The notes beneath the pieces are model-generated. The model searched no databases. It had not been told where the DNA came from and saw only the letters and a program-made list of their open reading frames with translations. This document shows positions 11,676 through 21,666 of a DNA stretch of 64,000 bases, in pieces. A program made the translations under genes and the position numbers. Position 1 is the first letter of the stretch; every line of letters starts with the position of its first letter. Source of the DNA: Blastocystis hominis (lineage: Eukaryota > Sar > Bigyra > Opalinata > Blastocystidae); assembly GCF_000151665.1 (NCBI RefSeq), contig NW_013171866.1:740479-804478 (forward strand), read 5' to 3'.

Positions 11676-11761
11676 TATGATACGATCTTAGTAAAGAAAA
11701 ACAAGCAAGGAGATAATGCTGAGATTGTGGAAATCCTGCTGATTTTTGGAGCTTCATCAAA

Positions 11762-12672
11762 ATGAATTCGTAGCATTGCTTCTATCAATAACGATACTAG
11801 ATTTACCTTTGTGTGCCTCTTTGTAGTTGCTATTGCCGCTGCGGAACCGTCTGGACTGATTGCTACTGCGATCAAGCCTTTTCAGAACCGTACGCACATT
11901 GCTTTATTGTAATGATTCAGAGTATGCCAAAAAGCTGATTACAACTATGATTGGAGACAAGTGTTATAATACTTTCTTTATGGAAGGGGATTTTCTGGAT
12001 GTTCCTTGTCTAAAGTATTCGGTGAGCAAGGCACTTGGATATGGAATTATGTTCGGCTCCGGAATCATGAAGATGCCTCAAATCATAAAGATCATGAGAA
12101 GCCGAGATGTGACTGGCATTAACGCCGTTTCTTTCTACATGGAATGCGCCGCCTTCCTTCCTAGCATTGTGTACAACGCTCTGAAGCACTATCCCATTTC
12201 AACCTATGGTGAAAACGTCATTATTCTGGCTCAGAACTTCTTTTTGGTTCTTTTGTACTGGATGTACGCCGCTCCCTTTCCTCTGAAGAGTAGATATGCG
12301 AAGGGAGACGCGAAAAAAACGTCTCTCCACAAGCTCTGCGTTGTTCTCAGTTTCATTCTCTTCTCGCTCGCTCTCGTCTATTGCCCGGAGCAGGTTTGTT
12401 TTTTTCTTCTGTCCTCCTATGCGACGTAGTATCTCTCCGCTCTTCCCATGATGGGAACCGTTTCCGCGATTTTGGCTCGCGTCCCGCAGATGATTACCAA
12501 CTTCAAGCAGGGACATACCGGACAGCTTTCGCTGATTACGTGGCTCTGCACGCTGGCTGGATCCGCGGCGCGCATCTTCACGACGTTGCAGGAGGTGGAC
12601 GATGTGATGATCGCGATGTCGTATATCATCAGTACGACGTGCAACGCGATTCTGGTGTTCCAGATTCTCTAG
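11762..12672 (+). CDS. MPDU1: MPDU1-like PQ-loop membrane protein
   Basis: Membrane protein needed for use of dolichol-phosphate sugars in the ER (MPDU1 family). The PQ-loop motifs are visible: MKMPQIIKIMRSRDVTGINA and ILARVPQMITNFKQGHTGQL, with the conserved tail SLITWLCTLAGSAARIFTTL. Two introns of exactly 31 nt (11770-11800, and after FQN near 11890-11920) build the N terminus MNSFTFVCLFVVAIAAAEP, which looks like a signal peptide; a cleavable signal would be unusual for the family. A third intron of about 36 nt sits near 12393-12428. Stop TAG at 12670-12672. The 3' signal is the palindrome at 12750. Confidence 0.88.
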
Positions 12673-12749
12673 TAAACGTATGGAGTTGGGGTGATGGGTA
12701 GCTACTGGAGGGCGACGAAGGAAGCGGAGAAGCCAAAGCAGGATTGTCT

Positions 12750-12766
12750 TGTTTGTTGAACAAACA
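12750..12766. terminator. Palindromic bidirectional 3'-end signal
   Basis: TGTTTGTTGAACAAACA is an octamer, one spacer base, and the octamer's exact reverse complement. It sits between two convergent genes, so one 17-bp element can serve both. For the plus-strand MPDU1 gene it is 78 nt past the stop. For the minus-strand ARM gene it is 4 nt past the T that becomes UAA. Confidence 0.8.
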
Positions 12767-12770
12767 CGAA

Positions 12771-15121
12771 ACGATTTGGATTCCGGGGGTAGTGTTTGGT
12801 TGTACGCCTCCACCTTGGATTTAATGTGCGCGATTTCATTGGCGATCGCGGGATGGAGCTTGCTAGACGAGTCTGTGATGAGATTAAACAGCTCGTGGAC
12901 TTCATTGGAGAACAAGAACACGTTCATCATATCCTCCTCTATCGATCATCCTCCTCTTCTGCACACACTCGCATTAATCAAACTCTGCAGCAGCAGCAAC
13001 GTCATCGAGCTCAGCGTGACGTTTGCTTTATGCAGGATCAGGATCTTCACGAGGATGCTGGGAAGTTTCTGCGACACATAGTACTCAAAGCACAGCTTGT
13101 CTACATCGCAGCCCCCCTTCGCTCCTACTATTCCCCAGATTCTGCAGCAAGGGGATGAGCTGATAGCAATAGTCCGGGGACTCCAAGAACGACTGCATCG
13201 TCTTGAACAGCAGCGGCAGTCCCAGTCGCTTTCGGAAGTCCTCGATCACTTTGGCTTCCGCCTCGGGGTCCTGCTTTCCCAGCACGTTTTCGCGCGTCAT
13301 CATGAACAGACACCCGACAATGTTCCTCTGGATGAGCAGCGACTCGGTGAACTCGCCCATCATCTTCAGCAGCACGTTGAGCACGCGGTACTGCATCATC
13401 TGTCCTAGCAGCTCCGCTGTGTGTCACTCGCCTTCTCTCCGCCTACGCAGCAGCGTGCATTTCCACAGAATTCCCGTGGTGAGTCCCACCGTGTCTTCGC
13501 GCGTCATGTGCATCGCGCACGCGAGGATCGCCTTGACCGCTCCGCCGTCCGCCAAGAGTCTGCGTCCGCGCTCTACGCCATCCACGCGCGCCGCCGCGCC
13601 TACCGACCGACACCATCACGCAGAGCACTTGGATGCCCGCGTGCACCACGCGCGCGTCCTTGCACTGCTCCGTCATCTTCCTCGCCAGCGTCTCCACCAC
13701 GTCGCGCGCTCGCAGCTGCTCCTCGACGCGGTTCTCGTTGCCTGCTGAGCATTCCTCCGCACCGCCTACTCAGATAATAGCAGAACTTGGTGAGCACGCC
13801 GCAGAGAAACTGGAGAACCCGCGGGTCGTCGTGGCCGCGGAGCAGGTCTGCGCACAGCTGCAGCACCTGCTCGTCGAGCATGATGCGCACCAGCCGCAGG
13901 TTGGGGGCCTCCATGATCCACTGCATCGTGCGGATCCCGTGCGCACAGATCGGCACGCTCTGCGGGTACGCGGCGATCGCCATCTGCACCGACGGCACCA
14001 CGCCGTTCGCCACCATGAGGCGCGTCATGCTCTCTGGAGGTGAGTCCCGCGGGGAAGACGCACGGCCCATGGAGCTGAGGATGCGGAGGACGCGGAGCGC
14101 CTGCTCGACGGTGCTCTGGCTGCGCTGGCTGGCGTTGAGGACGGCCATGCAGAGCTTGACGACGTCGTCGGTGACGAGGAGGAGGCGGTAGCGCTCTAGG
14201 GTGGAGGGAGGGCAGGGGAGGAACTGTCGAGGACGAGCGTCTCGATGGTGCCGAGGACGTTCTTGCAGAGAATTGTGTCGTCGGGGAAGGACTGCACGCA
14301 GGACATCGCCACCTCGATGTAGCGGATGCTGCGAAGAAAGTACCTCCCGTCTTCTAGGCATCGAGAGAGGAAAAGGTTGGCTCACCGCTCTTGGAGAGGT
14401 AGTAGAATAGGTAGATGTAGGAGGACATGATGGAGGCATCTGCTTGGTAACGTTCGCGGTACTCGAAAAACGAGGAGAAGAAGACGGAGTTTAAGAGAGA
14501 GGGGTGATACACCGCTAGCTAACACACACACTCTGCAAATGTACGATCCTCCGCGATTACCGTATATAACAGCAATAGCTGAGCAACCACTTCCCCGTTG
14601 TCTCTCCAGGAGTGCTCAAGAGCGAGGATTTGGTTGATAACGGCAGGTTGAAGAATTTGAGGTTTTATTAGCTCTACTATGTTGGGAGAAAAGGGTAAAT
14701 ACGATTGAGTCCATAATCTACAAGAAGGTGCAGTTCCTGTGTAATTGCCGTCGATTCTTTTTCGTTAACGATGATGCTCAATACTCTCTTGACAAAATTC
14801 TCATTCTTTGCATCCTCGACACAGCTGGCTAGAGATAAAACAACTGACAATGAACGACAAATTCTTTTATAATGAGATAGAACACTGCAGCACAGAACTC
14901 TCAACTTTTCATTGTCTCTGGTTTTTTCCAAAAAGGTAAGTAAGACACTAACTAAAGGAACTCCGTCTAGTCCCTCTCTTATCTCTACGATCAAGAATGC
15001 CATTCAGAATCCAACCATCACAATTGATATCAAGAAGAGCTAATAGCCCATCTCGTTGTTGGTCGGGATATTGGTATCCGTTTTGTATAATACTAATAGA
15101 TGGTCCAACTAGTTTACTCAT
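12771..15121 (-). CDS. Armadillo/HEAT-repeat protein whose stop is made by polyadenylation
   Basis: Helical-repeat protein of unknown role. Repeats include RVLCCSVLSHYKRICRSLSV, VEQALRVLRILSSMG, IRTMQWIMEAPNLRLVRIML and VLQFLCGVLTKFCYYLS. The C-terminal exon reads VHELFNLITDSSSKLHPAIA and ends PPESKS. That frame has no genomic stop until 12199, running antisense through MPDU1. After the TCG (Ser) codon the next base, T at 12771, lies exactly four bases before TGTTTGTT (minus strand, 12766-12759). Cleavage after that T plus poly(A) gives UAA. The start at 15121 is the first in-frame ATG; further upstream exons are possible. Many internal introns were not all resolved. Confidence 0.7.
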
Positions 15122-15233
15122 CGCGGTCCCAATGTTATTCAATATTTCTAATGATAAAAAGCAAACGGTTATTTTTCAATTATGGCAGGATTTCATAAAT
15201 TATTAACCTTTTTGGGAAATTTGATTTGTGAAT

Positions 15234-15476
15234 ATGCCTCGGTATTATTGCGATTATTGCAAGTCCTATATTAAGAACGATTCTGTGTGCAATTGGTGTG
15301 TTGACTGATCTTCTAGGCACGAAGTCGAAAGGAGCACATTCGTGGAGCAAAGCACCGCGAGTGTGTAGTGGAGCACTACAAGAAGGTATTCTTTTGAGGA
15401 ACTTTCTAACTTGTAGGTGTTCGAGCATTACCTTACCTTGTATGAGCAGCAATATGGCTATGGCGCTACAAAATAA
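15234..15476 (+). CDS. SNRPC: U1 snRNP C-like zinc-finger protein
   Basis: Small spliced gene of 59 codons plus stop in three exons. It starts MPRYYCDYCKSYIKNDS, then a 32-nt intron (15285-15316), then ARSRKEHIRGAKHRECVVEH, then a 31-nt intron (15386-15416) and a short tail ending YGYGATK with TAA. The zinc finger is C-x2-C-x14-H-x5-H, the same spacing as U1-C. U1-C stabilises U1 snRNA pairing with 5' splice sites. Only the finger and a short helix are kept; the long proline/methionine-rich tail of animal U1-C is absent. No single reading frame spans it, so ORF scans miss it. Confidence 0.85.
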
Positions 15477-15496
15477 CGAGTTAGTTGTATTTACCA

Positions 15497-15635
15497 TTTG
15501 GTTTCCATTGGTTTCCATTTGGTTTCCATTTGGTGTCCCTTTGGTGTCCATTGGACTCCAACTGGTCTCCAATAGGTTACCATTTAGTCTCCAACTGGTC
15601 TCCAACTGGTCTCCATTCGATTTCCATTCTAGTTC
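15497..15635 (+). repeat. Degenerate 10-12 bp tandem repeat
   Basis: Head-to-tail variants of tttccatttggt and ctccaactggtc fill the gap between the U1-C gene and the pseudo-legumain. An open frame on the minus strand across it (rich in Asn, Gly, Thr) comes from the repeat. Confidence 0.8.
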
Positions 15636-15663
15636 ACTTCTTTTATAATGTCTGCTTGTTTTG

Positions 15664-15671
15664 AACAAACA
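15664..15671 (-). terminator. TGTTTGTT 3'-end octamer, minus strand
   Basis: This lies 15 nt after the TAG of the legumain-like gene on the same strand. Confidence 0.7.
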
Positions 15672-15685
15672 AAGAACACAGCAAA

Positions 15686-16783
15686 CTAGAACGAGAATTT
15701 GTTTTGTTCACATAAATTAACAATCAACCCAAAGAAGCGAAAAGTGTATTCATTCCAAAGGAAGAGCTTTTCAACCTTCTTCACTCCCCTCTTATAGCAT
15801 TCCCACTCCGTAATCGAACTGCTCACTAGATCACTCACTTTTCGATCATAGAGAACAAGCCGATAGTACTTTTCAATCTGACTTCGAGTATTGTCTTCAT
15901 CCTGGATAGCTCGATGATATTGTACAGACTTCGGGTCCTTTAGGTACTGGTTCATAAGATACATAAACTTTGAGTCATATACACTCCAATTGGAATCTTG
16001 ATTGATCAATGAGGGCTCATTGGAGAAGAGAGAATCGTCCGAAGAGGGAAGACGAGTCCCGTAGTTCCAGTTAATGTAAGAATATTCGGTCGAAAGGCAG
16101 CTCCCGATGCTTCTCCCATTCACAATATCATGTGGGGGACAGAAGAGATTGCGGTTGTCCAGGTTTTGAGTGTATGGAGAGGAAAACCGGATGTGGAGTG
16201 CCTTGAGATCCAATCCTTCCAGCAAATGTTCCGTTCCCTTGCCATCAATAGAAATCACCAGTTCTTTGTACATCTTTTTGTCGTGCATTATAGAAATAGT
16301 GTCTGCTAGATCCACGCCAAAAATTGCATCTTTCGGAAGTGTGATGACACCTGGTGCTCCATACTCAAAGAAAGCGAGGTAAACTGTATCCATAAAGTTG
16401 GAACGCAAAACTCGTTTTCCGGAAAATGAATTTCCAGCAAGAACATTCAGCACTCTGTTTGCAGTCACTTCACCACCGCTATACTCCACCTCCACGCCTT
16501 CCATTTGATTCGTGGGTGGATTGGAGGCTGTACTATACAATTTTCCTTTGAAGGGGTTCTTTTCATCTTGAGCTACACTTGGACTCATAAAGACTATAAT
16601 GTTCTTTTTTGGAACCCCATGACTAATAAAATATTGATACGCAGAAGCAGCTGCAGCTTGATGTCGATAATTCCAATATCCAGTTGATCCCGCTACAATC
16701 ACAGCCCAGTCTGCTGCATGTGCAAGATATACTAATAATAAAAAGAGAAATATCATTCTCATCAATAGTTTTCTGAGCCACAT
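15686..16783 (-). CDS. Legumain-family (C13) protein lacking both catalytic residues
   Basis: Intronless gene of 365 residues. It begins with a signal peptide (MIFLFLLLVYLAHAAD) and has the C13 fold markers DWAVIVAGSTGYWNYRHQA, YQYFISHGVPKKNIIVFM and GGEVTANRVLNVLAGN. In active legumains the catalytic His sits in a DHG motif and the Cys in EACESGS. Here the matching segments read AFFEYGAPGVITLP (Tyr141 at the His position) and SIDGKGTEHL (Lys182 at the Cys position by my alignment). The protein should therefore be an inactive secretory-pathway pseudoprotease, perhaps a binding or regulatory partner. The long intact frame and kept signal peptide argue against a dead gene. Confidence 0.85.
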   Translation of the reverse strand: MWLRKLLMRMIFLFLLLVYLAHAADWAVIVAGSTGYWNYRHQAAAASAYQYFISHGVPKKNIIVFMSPSVAQDEKNPFKGKLYSTASNPPTNQMEGVEVEYSGGEVTANRVLNVLAGNSFSGKRVLRSNFMDTVYLAFFEYGAPGVITLPKDAIFGVDLADTISIMHDKKMYKELVISIDGKGTEHLLEGLDLKALHIRFSSPYTQNLDNRNLFCPPHDIVNGRSIGSCLSTEYSYINWNYGTRLPSSDDSLFSNEPSLINQDSNWSVYDSKFMYLMNQYLKDPKSVQYHRAIQDEDNTRSQIEKYYRLVLYDRKVSDLVSSSITEWECYKRGVKKVEKLFLWNEYTFRFFGLIVNLCEQNKFSF

Positions 16784-16823
16784 TTTGTTTTACCCTTCCT
16801 TGAAAAATTAGATTTGGTCATCT

Positions 16824-17546
16824 ATGAATGTGGAGATTAACAATATGAATAGACATTTGTATTTGAAGGGCTTCGAGGGACTTGACAATGTTTACATCCG
16901 CCTTAGCAATGAAGGAGATTGCCAAACGATACGAGAACTCTTTGAGATGTCATTTCCCGTAAGTTATGACGAAGAGTATTATGATTCCTTACGTACCCAA
17001 GAATACCGTGGAAATAGGCTTATAATATGGATGGCAGAGTATTTCGAACAAAATACCTATTATCCGGTTGGTTGTATTGTCATGCAAAAACGTCTGTTAG
17101 GAAGTTCCAACTGCGACATTAGCATTGTCCAGCGTTATTCCTATGATTACGTTCTCTATATTCTTAATATTGCCGTATTTCCCAAGTATAAGCGTCGAGG
17201 GATTGGATCGTTCCTCCTCCAAAAGTGTATTGAGTTTGCTGACAACAATCAACTTTGTGCAGGCGTGTATTTAAACGTACAGGCGAGCAACCAAGGCAAT
17301 ATCCGTTTTTATGAGGTGAACGGTTTTCAGTATATTATGAATGTTCCCGGTAGTTATCGGTGTGTGGGTTCATGTACAGATACCTATATAATCGATGGTC
17401 ATCTGGAAGACTCCAAGCTCTACTTTTATCCACTCCATGGAGCCATGGCCACCAGTTCTCAGCTCTATTCAGATGGTGTTTCTTACTTACTCTTAGGTGC
17501 CCTATTCTCCTTTTTACTCTTTGCTGGCTATCAAGTGATTAGCTAG
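16824..17546 (+). CDS. NAA60: NAA60-like N-alpha-acetyltransferase with C-terminal membrane segment
   Basis: GNAT-fold enzyme of 240 residues, intronless. The N part VYIRLSNEGDCQTIRELFEM and SFPVSYDEEYYDSL matches the NatF/NAA60 substrate region. The acetyl-CoA site is YKRRGIGSFLLQKCIEFA (RxxGxG/A), followed by NVQASNQGNIRFYEVNGF. The tail YLLLGALFSFLLFAGYQVIS is a predicted membrane helix. NAA60 acetylates N termini of membrane proteins facing the cytosol and is held on Golgi membranes by its C terminus, so the anchor fits. It is divergent from the pseudo-legumain with 40 bp between start codons. Confidence 0.85.
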   Translation: MNVEINNMNRHLYLKGFEGLDNVYIRLSNEGDCQTIRELFEMSFPVSYDEEYYDSLRTQEYRGNRLIIWMAEYFEQNTYYPVGCIVMQKRLLGSSNCDISIVQRYSYDYVLYILNIAVFPKYKRRGIGSFLLQKCIEFADNNQLCAGVYLNVQASNQGNIRFYEVNGFQYIMNVPGSYRCVGSCTDTYIIDGHLEDSKLYFYPLHGAMATSSQLYSDGVSYLLLGALFSFLLFAGYQVIS

Positions 17547-17597
17547 CTAGCTAGCTAATAGCTAATGAGTGAGCAATGATGAATTATTGTTTCCTTC

Positions 17598-17605
17598 AAC
17601 AAACA
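17598..17605 (-). terminator. TGTTTGTT 3'-end octamer, minus strand
   Basis: This lies about 40 nt after the eS26 stop on the same strand. Confidence 0.7.
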
Positions 17606-17644
17606 ACCATACTTCATATTATCCCTTTCACCAGATCCGGCATT

Positions 17645-18054
17645 CTAATTACGCTCCTACTCATTACCGTGAATGCATATCGCTTACTCCCTTGAACTGA
17701 GGGCGCACGTACTCGCGAATGCGTCTGTCCTCCACCTTACGAGCACGGACAATACGACCGTGGACAGCGCAGGACACGCAGTACTGCTGCTTGATGTACA
17801 ACTTAGGAAGAGTATATTCTTTCCATTAACAACCCCATGCAAAACTACGTTCGTAAACAGAGGCATCACGGATATCACGCTGGGAAGAAGCGTCGACAAT
17901 GTTTCTCACTTGGAAACGCTTGACGGCCTTATCCTAGAAAGATTACCCAACCATCAACAATTCGCACCTTACCAACGCAGCGACCGCAGTGAGTGCATCT
18001 CACAGGCTTAACATGACCTCGTCCCTTCTTAGAACGTCCGTGGTTTCTAAACAT
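17645..18054 (-). CDS. RPS26: 40S ribosomal protein eS26
   Basis: Small-subunit ribosomal protein at the mRNA exit site. It starts [20 protein letters not shown] and THCGRCVGK (zinc-binding CxxC). A 34-nt intron follows, then [20 protein letters not shown], a 30-nt intron, then [20 protein letters not shown] with the second CxxC. The frame can stop at TAA 17664-17666. However, a GT-AG intron of exactly 31 nt from 17654 to 17684 gives a cleaner end, PQFKGERN then TAG at 17645; I chose that. Confidence 0.88.
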
Positions 18055-18583
18055 GGTGAGTCCTTCTTATTCTTCTCTCTTTTTACTTCGGCGAACTCAA
18101 ATCACTTTACCTACCTTCTCTTGAAAGGCATACTGGTAAACTAGTATAATATGAATGAATTCTAAACACCACCCTTTTGCAAGAAACTCCTAAGACCCAA
18201 TAGTTTTCCATATGGGACACAAACGATTAAATGACCTCCATTCTATTTGACTACATTCAAAATAATACGAAATAAGGGAGTTGAGTGCTTACGAGTGAGT
18301 CTATTTGACAAAACGATGAACACACTGGTGAACTGTGGAATATGTGAATTAACTCGTTCGCAAACAATTGGGAAGAAACAAAATGGAAACAGAGAACAAG
18401 CAATTGAGATACAATCGAATAGAAAGATGGAAATAGGGAAATAGGGAAATAGGGAACACGAAAAATCGAGCCAACAAACATCCAAAGAAAACGTACTTTG
18501 ACAACAATAAGGCAATAGTAAATAATGCTGCACCGCTCTTCACTTCTTCCCAGTTCCATCTCCTTTTCGTAAAAGTCCCACAT
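18055..18583. other. Intergenic stretch, no gene seen
   Basis: About 530 nt between eS26 and the dynein light intermediate chain. Open frames exist on the minus strand but have no family-like or splice-consistent content. It holds a short tandem run of gggaaata units near 18430-18460. Upstream control regions of eS26 are expected here. Confidence 0.5.
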
Positions 18584-20202
18584 TTAAACTCTTTCTCGGA
18601 ACGACCGTTTGTGTCTAGATCGCACGATTTCGCCCGCTCCTACAGTACTCCCTCCATTAATCAAGTTCTCAAAGAAGTTCCTCGTCGTCGTCTTCCCGTT
18701 CTGTCCACTCTGTCCACTCTGTCCACTCTGTCCACCCCGTGGAATCGGCGACCCCGCCGGCGACCCTGCGGTCTGCGGCTGCATGGAGACGCGCGGCTTG
18801 GTCTGCAGCACGCTCCTCCTCGACTTCCTGGGCAGCGGCGAGGCGGCCTCGTCCGTGCCGACCAGCTGCGCGAAGAACTCTTCCTCGGAGAGAATGCGCT
18901 GCGGGGCGGCCGATCCCCTCTAGTTCTCACGCGGGAGAAACGATCCAACCTTCGCAGCGACCTGGGGACGCTCAAAAACCGCGGTGAAGTCGGTGACGGC
19001 CTCGAGTTTCTACGTGGAAACGGAGAAGGAGCCGTACGGTGCCCACGAGCAGATCGTCGATGAGGAAGGCGTTGTCGGCTCCCGCGGGGATGAACAGCTC
19101 GTCGCGGGAGGCGAACTGTGCGTGAGGACAGGAGGGAAGGGGTACGTCGGGAGCGGGCGTGGCGTAATGGGAGGGGAAGAGGAGAGAGAGGAGATTGGAG
19201 GTGAGGGAGGGCGCGACGCCCCGCTTGGCGGTGTTGAAATAGGCGAGCGAGGAGGCGTCTAGGTCGGAGGCGAGGACGGGAGATACGGTCCAGACAGACG
19301 CGGCGCAGGCAGCGCTGGAGGAAGTCGAGGCGAAGCTCGCTGAACTGCTTGGACTGCGTCTACATCGAAGACGGCGCGGAAAGCCACGATGATTTCGGTG
19401 TGTGTGCACACCACGAATAGCGGAACGCCCAGATTGGTGGTCAGTAAACCGCGGGGAAGGAGAGAACTCGACCCAGGCTGGGCTGCGTCTTGCGGAGTGG
19501 CGGAGGCGGGCTGCTGGGATTGCTGGGATTGCTGGAGCTGCTGGAGCTGCTGGGAGTGAAGAGAAAAAGAGAAATTTGGACTTGGGAGATGGACAAAAGA
19601 CGCTGCTCCCAGCGCGATTTCCAGGATTGGAGCAACTCGGGTTTACTGGCGAATAGTTTGTCGATGATCTCGGATGCAGTGTGGAGCCACTGATGGGAGG
19701 AAATAGAATATGCAAAGCTACCTTCAGTAAGGTTTCCATGATAAAAGCCGTTTCTCGGAAATCGATGGCAATCAAGAAAACAATCTAGTGTCAACAGCCA
19801 AAAACATAGAAACTTCCTGGTTTTCGAGCCGCTGTAAAGAATTGACAAGAACATCTTCAAAAGTAGTATCACACATAATATTGATATGAATCACTCCTAA
19901 ATAGTCTACTCGATAACAGGATTCATCCAACACGTACCACCACTATTAAGTCGCTTATTTGGATATCCAACAGTTGCATATGAGTAGTTTATGATGTCGA
20001 TATCTCGTTTCTTAATAAGTGGTTGACCCAGAGAATCCAACACAGCATCAGCAACACTTAAGCAACTAACTTTTGAATCACCTGTAGATTATCCCAAATA
20101 CAACATGAAAGTACCCAAAATAATCAAGTTGGCTTCCTTTTTCGATACGTCTTTGCTAGCAGCATGTAGGAAATCGCTCCACACATTCTGCGATGATTCC
20201 AT
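18584..20202 (-). CDS. Cytoplasmic dynein light intermediate chain
   Basis: This links the dynein motor heavy chain to cargo adaptors. The N terminus reads SDFLHAASKDVSKKEANLII, and a 33-nt intron leads to LGDSKVSCLSVADAV. The Ras-like core is marked by LTTNLGVPLFVVCTHTEIIV, close to the NLGIPVLVVCTKCD block of the family. Later exons give FSELRLDFLQRCLRRVC and LFIPAGADNAFLIDDLL, the conserved PAGWDN-type segment. The tail has EEEFFAQLVG, NFFENLINGG and four SGQ/SGQN repeats coded by ctgtccact units (18700-18735). The P-loop Gx4GK[ST] is not intact, so GTP binding is doubtful. Several introns join frames; not all were fixed. Confidence 0.82.
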
Positions 20203-20364
20203 AATTTCAATTTTACAAAATCGTCAAAGGTGACGAACCTAGACAAACAATAGAAATGAAAAAATAGACTCGAATTACGGAGTTCCAAATTTCTGAAGAT
20301 TAGCTTTCTATCATGGATTACTAAACAGCCTCCACAAGTAAATCACTCTCATCCTGTGAAAAAG

Positions 20365-21437
20365 ATGGAAGACACCTTTTTGATCAGCACTCCATTCAAA
20401 ACGATAAAAGTGCATCCAGTGGTTCCCTTTATTATTCTGGACCAATATGTCCGTAGACCCGAAGGAAAGAAGCATGTTATGGGTATTCTGGACTTGCTTA
20501 TTTTGTAATTCTATAGGAACGATTATGGGCTCACTGAACAATGGAGTATTAGAAATTACAAACTGTTATGGGGTGAATTATGAGTTTGCGGATGGAGAAA
20601 TTGTGGTGGATGTGGACGGTACTTATTTTTAGAACAAAGAAGCGATGGCTTTTAATGAAAAGATGAAGCAACTTTATGCTATTTCCAACAAATCAGAGGT
20701 CGTTTTGGGATGGTAGGACAGCGTTCTTATTGTGTCGACGTGTAGGTTTTCCACCGTTGATTCACCGGTGGTTGCACAGGAGAACTGGTTCCAACTGAAC
20801 GAGTACTATAGAAGTTGCTGCCAGCTTTTTAAACCTGTAATACTGACTTTGGTAGTAGATGAGTTGTAGATCTTTTTGTCTATGAATGTATCGCTTGAAA
20901 GACCGAAGCTCGATTTGGAGGCGATGTCTGTGACATCCGTGGTTCTCAACGAAACGTTTGCATTTCTTGGACTGCATCTCCCGTAGTGTTCTGGCCATTA
21001 AAATGACGAAGCTTCCGGTTATGATCTCCGCGTCGTCCGTGGAGAACCAAGTGATCCGAAGCCTGCTCGATTTTGAGAATGTACGAAGGAGCTAAAGGGG
21101 GGATCGAGTGTAGGCGATCATCGAGATCAACTCTGCGGAAGTGTACAATGATCTGGTCGGTCTGAAAGCAATGATGAGGGATTTGATGAGCACGTTGGAG
21201 GACGCGGAGAAGTACATTCGCAGCGTGCTGGATGGAACCCTGAAGCCTTCGAGCGAGGACAGCCACAAGGTGTTCAACGCGCTTTTCTCCATTCCTCAGG
21301 TGTCTCACGAGGAGTTCAAGCAAATGTTCGACTCGAAACTGCAGGACTTTGCGATGGTTTCGTATTTGAGTTCGCTTGCGTTGAACCAGGTGGAGATTGC
21401 GGAGAAGGTGAACAGTAAAGTGGCTAGTCGAAATTAA
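20365..21437 (+). CDS. EIF3F: Translation initiation factor eIF3 subunit f
   Basis: Subunit of eIF3 with an MPN domain lacking metalloprotease function. Exon 1 reads KVHPVVPFIILDQYVRRPEG and ends KKHVMG. A 34-nt intron follows, then TIMGSLNNGVLEITNCYGV. Later exons give FNEKMKQLYAISNKSEVVLG and, near the C terminus, VYNDLVGLKAMMRDLMSTLE, FDSKLQDFAMVSYLSSLALN and QVEIAEKVNSKV. The order matches eIF3f throughout. Stop TAA at 21435-21437. I chose the ATG at 20365 because the frame from it runs straight into the MPN domain. Confidence 0.9.
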
Positions 21438-21467
21438 TTGGATTGATTGTTGTGTTTTTTATTATAC

Positions 21468-21475
21468 AACAAACA
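21468..21475 (-). terminator. TGTTTGTT 3'-end octamer, minus strand
   Basis: The octamer on the minus strand, with further TTTGTTTGTTT copies at 21488-21500. It is about 190 nt past the Cdc123 stop, farther than at other genes. Confidence 0.5.
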
Positions 21476-21666
21476 AGTAAACAAGTAAACAAACAAACAA
21501 CTCATGGAATGAATGTGTTGAATGGTGATTGGAGTGAGTGAATGGATGGAGTAGGGATGGGATTGAGAGAGGATTGCTTGCTTATTGCTTGCTTGTTCGA
21601 ATGAAATGGTGGGAATGGATTGTTGGGATGAAAAACACTACATTGCATTCTTATAAATTCATCGAT

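Noticed and set aside
12199-12771. Extension of the ARM-gene frame for 190 more codons
   Set aside because: It runs antisense to MPDU1 exons with no sensible content; the octamer explains the real end.
18243-18583. Minus-strand ORFs rich in Phe/Ser/Leu
   Set aside because: No splice-consistent start, no domain, low-complexity origin.
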